A DNA stretch of 10,648 nt from positions 1 to 10,648 of the forward strand of contig JAUWTX010000047.1 in the NCBI GenBank assembly GCA_030614505.1. The letters run 5' to 3'. Source of the DNA: Desulfuromonadales bacterium (GTDB lineage Bacteria > Desulfobacterota > Desulfuromonadia > Desulfuromonadales > BM103). The first letter of the stretch is position 1, and each line of letters begins with the position of its first letter. The notes under the pieces are model-generated. The model saw nothing but the letters and a program-made list of their open reading frames with translations, had not been told where the DNA came from and did no database searches. Positions 7,515 to 10,648 of this stretch are shown here, in pieces. The position numbers were made by a program, and so were the translations under genes.

Positions 7515-7533
7515 TTGTTAAGCTTGTCAACAA
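7515..7533. promoter_or_regulatory. 19-bp inverted repeat TTGTT...AACAA in the divergent promoter region, candidate regulator site
   Basis: TTGTTAAGCTTGTCAACAA has exact outer arms TTGTT and AACAA with two further symmetric positions inside. The same stretch contains a 9-bp tandem near-repeat, AGCTTGTTA then AGCTTGTCA (7512-7529), and a third copy of the TTGTCA word seen near the cco promoter. Its centre is about 88 bases upstream of the proposed cco start and about 68 upstream of the proposed kinase start, a sensible activator position for either gene. The spacing does not match the standard FNR/CRP geometry. Confidence 0.35.
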
Positions 7534-7576
7534 TCGTCAGGAAAATATTTCTTTACGATTGGACTTCCATTTGTGA

Positions 7577-7585
7577 TGGTAAAAT
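7577..7585 (+). promoter_or_regulatory. Extended -10 promoter candidate for the histidine kinase gene
   Basis: TGGTAAAAT contains the TG dinucleotide and a hexamer TAAAAT that matches TATAAT at five of six positions, as in extended -10 promoters that tolerate a poor -35. The best -35 word upstream, TTGGAC (7559-7564), is weak and at 15 bases is closer than usual. Transcription would begin near 7592, leaving a leader of about 27 bases before the ATG at 7619. Confidence 0.35.
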
Positions 7586-7618
7586 ATGATTATTACCTGA
7601 GATTTGATCAGTGAGTTC

Positions 7619-9145
7619 ATGGGAGAGTTTTTTCAGGAGTCTTTTGTTTTGAGAACCGGTCTGGGAAAAAAACTGCTGTTGTACACCGGTGGCATCGTTG
7701 CTTTATTGCTGGTTGTTACCTTCATGGTACTGGAACGTAATCAGGGGCAGGCATGGGAGGATTACTTGCTCAATCAGAGCCTTTCCTTTGCCAGATTGGC
7801 AACCCCTGAATTGCTGAAGCGTTTTCGTGGCTCGTTCCCGCCTGACGAACCGGCTGATATTGCCAATATGCACGAATTCCTTGGTTTAAACCGTGACCTG
7901 GTCCAGTTCTCATTGGTGTCGGCCAGTGGCCGTCGGCTTTACCTGTCAAATGTCTTTGAGGATTTCCCCGCTTTGAACCTGCGGCCTTTTGACAGCGAAG
8001 ATCTTTCCGCACGCCTGGCCGCTGAGCGCACAACCATGATCACGCATAAATTGCCTGACGGCAGACGCCTGCTGGATTTGATCGAACCGGCTTTTGGGCC
8101 GACCGGTCAACAGGTTGTCTCGGTCCGTTACCTGATCTCTTACGATTCGATCGATGCACGCATGCAGGAGTCACGCAAGCATTTTGTCATGATTGCCATA
8201 GTCGCACTCTTTGGCTGTCTGGTGATGGTCAGCCTGGTTGCCAGGCGGATCACCCGGCCGATTGCCAGCCTGACTGATGGCGCCCGTTCTCTGGCCCGGG
8301 GGGAACTGGAGACCAGAATTGTTGCAGAGAGTCGCGATGAACTTGGTACATTGGCACAGGCCTTCAATGATATGGCCGAAAGTCTGGCTATCAATCGTGC
8401 TGAGCTGACCCGCAAGAACGAAGCCTTGAGTACGGCCAATGAGCATATGCAGTCGATGCAGGAGCAACTGTTGCGCAGTGAGCGTCTTGCTGCTATTGGT
8501 CAATTAGCCGCAGGGGTTTCCCATGAGATTGACAACCCGGTCGGTATTATCCTCGGTCATGCAGAACTACTTCTGGAAGACATGAAAGAGGATGACCCGC
8601 TACGCGACGATGTCGCCGCAATCATCGATGAGTGCCGGCGCTGTAAACGTATTACTGGTGGTCTGCTCGGCTTTGCGCGTTCTCCTGAAGGACATCATGA
8701 TCGGGTTGATCTCAATCAACTGATCGAGGAAACAGTGGCCTCTTTGCGGCCGCAGATGCTTTTCAAGGAGCTTGAGCTGAAGACTGATTATTCCTCGGAG
8801 GATTTATATGTGACAGGTGATGCCGATCAACTGCGTCAGGTCATGATCAATATATTGCTGAATGCCGCTCAGGTACTTCGGGGAAGCGGACAGATTCACG
8901 TCTCTCTGAAAGATGAATCTGGATATGCTCTCATTCATGTTGATGACAGCGGCCCGGGAATTCCTGAGACAGATCGTGAGAAAGTTTTCCAGCCATTCTT
9001 TTCGACCAAGGCTCGTGGAGAAGGAACCGGTCTTGGTCTGCCTCTCTGTCGCAAGCTGGTCGAGGCGCAGGGCGGGGAAATTTACGTTCATCAGGCCCCC
9101 CTGGGGGGCGCACGCCTCTCGGTTTCTCTGCTGCTTTCAGATTAA
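7619..9145 (+). CDS. Membrane-bound sensor histidine kinase (HAMP-HisKA-HATPase_c)
   Basis: Numbered from the ATG at 7619 (508 residues): membrane helix 19-38, an extracytoplasmic region of about 150 residues I cannot assign to a named sensor family, second helix about 189-207, HAMP about 208-257 (RPIASLTDGARSLARGE, RDELGTLAQAFNDMA), a coiled-coil linker, the HisKA phosphoacceptor His302 in GVSHEIDNP, and an ATPase domain with NILLNAAQVL (N box), DSGPG at 443-447 (G1), FFSTK (F box) and GTGLGLPL at 469-476 (G2). It should autophosphorylate in response to an envelope signal. No response regulator lies next to it. It is divergent from the cco operon, so control of the oxidase is possible but unproven. 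Start unclear: an in-frame TTG at 7604 has no ribosome site, the ATG has a weak one, and a TTG at 7649 has CAGGAG nine bases upstream. Confidence 0.95.
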   Translation: MGEFFQESFVLRTGLGKKLLLYTGGIVALLLVVTFMVLERNQGQAWEDYLLNQSLSFARLATPELLKRFRGSFPPDEPADIANMHEFLGLNRDLVQFSLVSASGRRLYLSNVFEDFPALNLRPFDSEDLSARLAAERTTMITHKLPDGRRLLDLIEPAFGPTGQQVVSVRYLISYDSIDARMQESRKHFVMIAIVALFGCLVMVSLVARRITRPIASLTDGARSLARGELETRIVAESRDELGTLAQAFNDMAESLAINRAELTRKNEALSTANEHMQSMQEQLLRSERLAAIGQLAAGVSHEIDNPVGIILGHAELLLEDMKEDDPLRDDVAAIIDECRRCKRITGGLLGFARSPEGHHDRVDLNQLIEETVASLRPQMLFKELELKTDYSSEDLYVTGDADQLRQVMINILLNAAQVLRGSGQIHVSLKDESGYALIHVDDSGPGIPETDREKVFQPFFSTKARGEGTGLGLPLCRKLVEAQGGEIYVHQAPLGGARLSVSLLLSD

Positions 9146-9156
9146 ACAAAAAAGCT

Positions 9157-9186
9157 TTGACATACTTCGTGAGAATTCATTAGGAT
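9157..9186 (+). promoter_or_regulatory. Candidate promoter for ispB
   Basis: A perfect -35 hexamer TTGACA (9157-9162) lies just after the kinase stop codon, followed 18 bases later by TAGGAT (9181-9186), a four-of-six match to TATAAT. Transcription would start near 9193, about 28 bases before the ispB ATG. No terminator hairpin separates the kinase from ispB, so read-through is also possible. Confidence 0.4.
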
Positions 9187-9220
9187 AAGCGATAATTTTC
9201 CTACCGGATTCCCCATAATT

Positions 9221-10189
9221 ATGGATTTTATACTCAATCTCTTAAACGACGAGATTCGTCGTGTCGAAGCGCAGTTCCGTGAGGATCTGACCTCGCGCGT
9301 GCCGTTGATCCGCAAGGTCGGCGAATATGTGCTGGCCAGCGGCGGCAAGCGCGTACGCCCGATGATGCTGTTGCTAAGTGCCAGGCTCGCCGGCTATCAG
9401 GGTGACGCCCATATTGGCTTGGCCAGTGTCGTTGAGTTCATCCATACGGCGACTCTGTTGCATGATGATGTTGTCGACAGCGCTGTCTTGCGCCGAGGCC
9501 AGGATTCCGCTAATGCCGTTTGGGGAAACGAGGCCAGTGTGCTGGTAGGTGATTTTCTCTTTGCCAAGTCGTTCTCTATCATGGTGCGTGCCGGTAACCT
9601 GGATGTTCTTAAATCTCTCGCTGATGCCACTACCCAGATGGCTGAAGGAGAGGTGCTGCAGCTGATCAGCACAAGTGATGTTGAACTTCAAGAAGAGCAT
9701 TATATCGAAGTCGTCCAGAACAAGACGGCAGTACTGCTATCGGCCGCGAGCCGTTGCGGGGCGATCCTGGGTGGTTGCTCTGTCGAAGATGAAGAGGCTT
9801 TAGCGGCCTTCGGCATGGATCTCGGCATTGCCTTCCAGTTCATGGATGACGCCCTTGATTATGTTGCCGACCAGAGCGAATTCGGTAAGGAATGTGGTCA
9901 TGATCTGCTGGAAGGCAAAGTCACGCTTCCTCTGATTCATGCATTGAGACATTGCACCGCTGAGGAACATGAGAAGGTTACTGCTATTGTTGAGCAGGAA
10001 GTCCTGCCTGATGAAGATCTGCAGTATGTTGTTGCTCTGATCCATTCCTATGACGGTATTGGTTACACTCAGAAAAAAGCAAAAATCCTGGTTGAATCAG
10101 CCAAGAGTCATCTTGTTGCATTTGCTGAGTGCCCGGCCAAGGAAGCCTTGGTCAGACTGGCGGATTATGTCGTTAGTCGCAATCACTAG
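9221..10189 (+). CDS. ispB: Long-chain all-trans polyprenyl diphosphate synthase, probably octaprenyl diphosphate synthase
   Basis: A 322-residue isoprenyl synthase that extends farnesyl diphosphate with isopentenyl units to make the side chain of respiratory quinones. Family motifs are GGKRVRPMM near residue 43, the first Asp-rich motif DDVVD at 82-86 in LLHDDVVD, the substrate-binding KTAVL near 168, and the second Asp-rich motif DDALD at 209-213 in FQFMDD. Length and the start MDFILNLLNDEIRRVEAQF resemble IspB of Geobacter relatives as I remember them. Product length (C40 or other) cannot be read from the sequence; the annotation as octaprenyl is by family habit. No clear Shine-Dalgarno sequence precedes the ATG. 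The TAG stop coincides with the left edge of a large palindrome. A soluble cytoplasmic enzyme, it links loosely to the respiratory theme through quinone supply. Confidence 0.93.
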   Translation: MDFILNLLNDEIRRVEAQFREDLTSRVPLIRKVGEYVLASGGKRVRPMMLLLSARLAGYQGDAHIGLASVVEFIHTATLLHDDVVDSAVLRRGQDSANAVWGNEASVLVGDFLFAKSFSIMVRAGNLDVLKSLADATTQMAEGEVLQLISTSDVELQEEHYIEVVQNKTAVLLSAASRCGAILGGCSVEDEEALAAFGMDLGIAFQFMDDALDYVADQSEFGKECGHDLLEGKVTLPLIHALRHCTAEEHEKVTAIVEQEVLPDEDLQYVVALIHSYDGIGYTQKKAKILVESAKSHLVAFAECPAKEALVRLADYVVSRNH

Positions 10190-10349
10190 TGTCGCGTCAA
10201 CGACAAACTGACGCATACAACTTGTTCTTTTCCGCGCCAGCTTCGTTATGTCTTAAGCTGCGTAATTACAACTATGCAACTCAAGACATGCCTTGCTGGC
10301 ACAAAAAATAACGGCGCTGTATTACGTCATTTTATCATTGACACAACAC
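10189..10349. repeat. 161-bp imperfect palindrome (MITE-like element or long hairpin RNA) between ispB and the lipoprotein gene
   Basis: The left arm (10189-10264) and the reverse complement of the right arm (10349-10273) align over their full length around an 8-base loop, ATTACAAC (10265-10272). I count about 54 identical positions of 77, with exact blocks GCCAGC (10236-10241 with 10295-10300) and ATGTCTT (10248-10254 with 10283-10289), and the outer blocks GTGT, GTCAA and TGACG. One weaker stretch is TTCGTT opposite GCCTT. TA dinucleotides flank both ends (10187-10188 and 10351-10352), and TAG occurs at both edges. No coding capacity is apparent and no T-run follows the hairpin on either strand, so it is not a simple terminator. 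It occupies almost all of the 184-base gap between the two genes. Confidence 0.8.
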
Positions 10350-10373
10350 GTAGTAGATGAGGAGGAAAAACCG

Positions 10374-10648
10374 ATGAAGAGATGTTTGCAATTACTGGCG
10401 CTGACCATGGTTGGATTGCTTGTAGTCGCCTGTTCCAGCACGACTATGAGTGGTTCCTGGTCGAGTGATGATTATAAAGGTCAGATCGAGAACGTTTATA
10501 TCATAGGCCTTGCCAAATCAAAGGTTAATCAACGTATTTTCGAAGATGCTTTTGCTCGCCAGTTTACGACAGCCGGTGTTAATGCTACCACCAGTTACAC
10601 TGATTTCCCGGCTGACAAGAAAATGGACAAAGAAACCATTAAACAGCA
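10374..10648 (+). CDS. Putative lipoprotein of unknown function (partial, 3' end off the window)
   Basis: The first 91 codons are visible. The product starts MKRCLQLLALTMVGLLVVAC, a lipoprotein signal peptide with the lipidated Cys at position 20; Ser at the next position favours sorting to the outer membrane. The mature part contains GSWSSDDYKGQIENVYIIGL, then KVNQRIFEDAFARQF and a YTDFPADKKMDKETI stretch. This resembles small uncharacterised lipoproteins I recall from Geobacter-type genomes, in which a GSW-x-D start leads into an alpha/beta fold, but I cannot give a family name or function. The start is well supported by GAGGAGG (10359-10365) about 8 bases before the ATG. The long palindrome ends 24 bases upstream, and I see no clear promoter between the two. 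Confidence 0.8.
   Translation, partial: MKRCLQLLALTMVGLLVVACSSTTMSGSWSSDDYKGQIENVYIIGLAKSKVNQRIFEDAFARQFTTAGVNATTSYTDFPADKKMDKETIKQ

Noticed and set aside
10194..10214. Rho-independent terminator of ispB (GCGTCA...TGACGC)
   Set aside because: The stem is short and not followed by a T-run, and both halves belong to the left arm of the larger palindrome.
10338..10343. TTGACA as a -35 element for the lipoprotein gene inside the palindrome
   Set aside because: No acceptable -10 hexamer lies 15-19 bases downstream; that position is the Shine-Dalgarno region.

Overview
The window carries a complete-looking high-affinity cytochrome cbb3 oxidase locus on the minus strand (7410 down to 1), a divergent plus-strand sensor histidine kinase, a long-chain polyprenyl diphosphate synthase, and the start of a lipoprotein gene. 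Gene content, a moderate base composition (roughly half G+C by eye) and protein style (the IspB and lipoprotein sequences in particular) suggest a Desulfuromonadales/Geobacterales-type deltaproteobacterium. That placement is inference from remembered family resemblance, not from a search.

Minus strand: ccoN-ccoO-ccoQ-ccoP (oxidase subunits) followed by ccoG-ccoH-ccoI-ccoS (assembly and copper delivery), the classical ccoNOQP-ccoGHIS order, probably one transcript starting near 7436. Genes are packed with gaps of 1 to 48 bases, except for about 120 bases between ccoP and ccoG that are filled by a GGGACTGTCCC-type REP repeat pair. Two things stand out. The heme c domains are distributed unusually: CcoO has two CXXCH motifs and CcoP only one, so the total of three is kept. 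The REP element ends one base before the most likely ccoG start codon, leaving that gene without a visible Shine-Dalgarno sequence.

Divergent region 7411-7603: a good sigma70-like promoter for ccoN, an extended -10 for the kinase, and two inverted repeats built on TTGTCA/TTGTT half-sites that look like operators.

Plus strand: an orphan membrane-bound HAMP-HisKA-HATPase kinase (no response regulator in view), then ispB with both DDxxD motifs, then a 161-bp imperfect palindrome (10189-10349) that fills nearly the whole gap between ispB and a lipoprotein gene running off the window. Most mismatches between the palindrome arms become G-U pairs in minus-strand RNA but not in plus-strand RNA, so it may be a structured RNA or a MITE-like mobile palindrome. 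I regard it as the least explained element here.

Functionally, CcoN/O/P reduce O2 at low oxygen tension using electrons from soluble cytochrome c or a quinol-oxidising complex; CcoG, CcoI, CcoH and CcoS supply copper and assemble the complex; IspB makes the side chain of the respiratory quinone. Microaerobic respiration or oxygen detoxification is the common theme. A role for the kinase in controlling the oxidase is only suggested by position.
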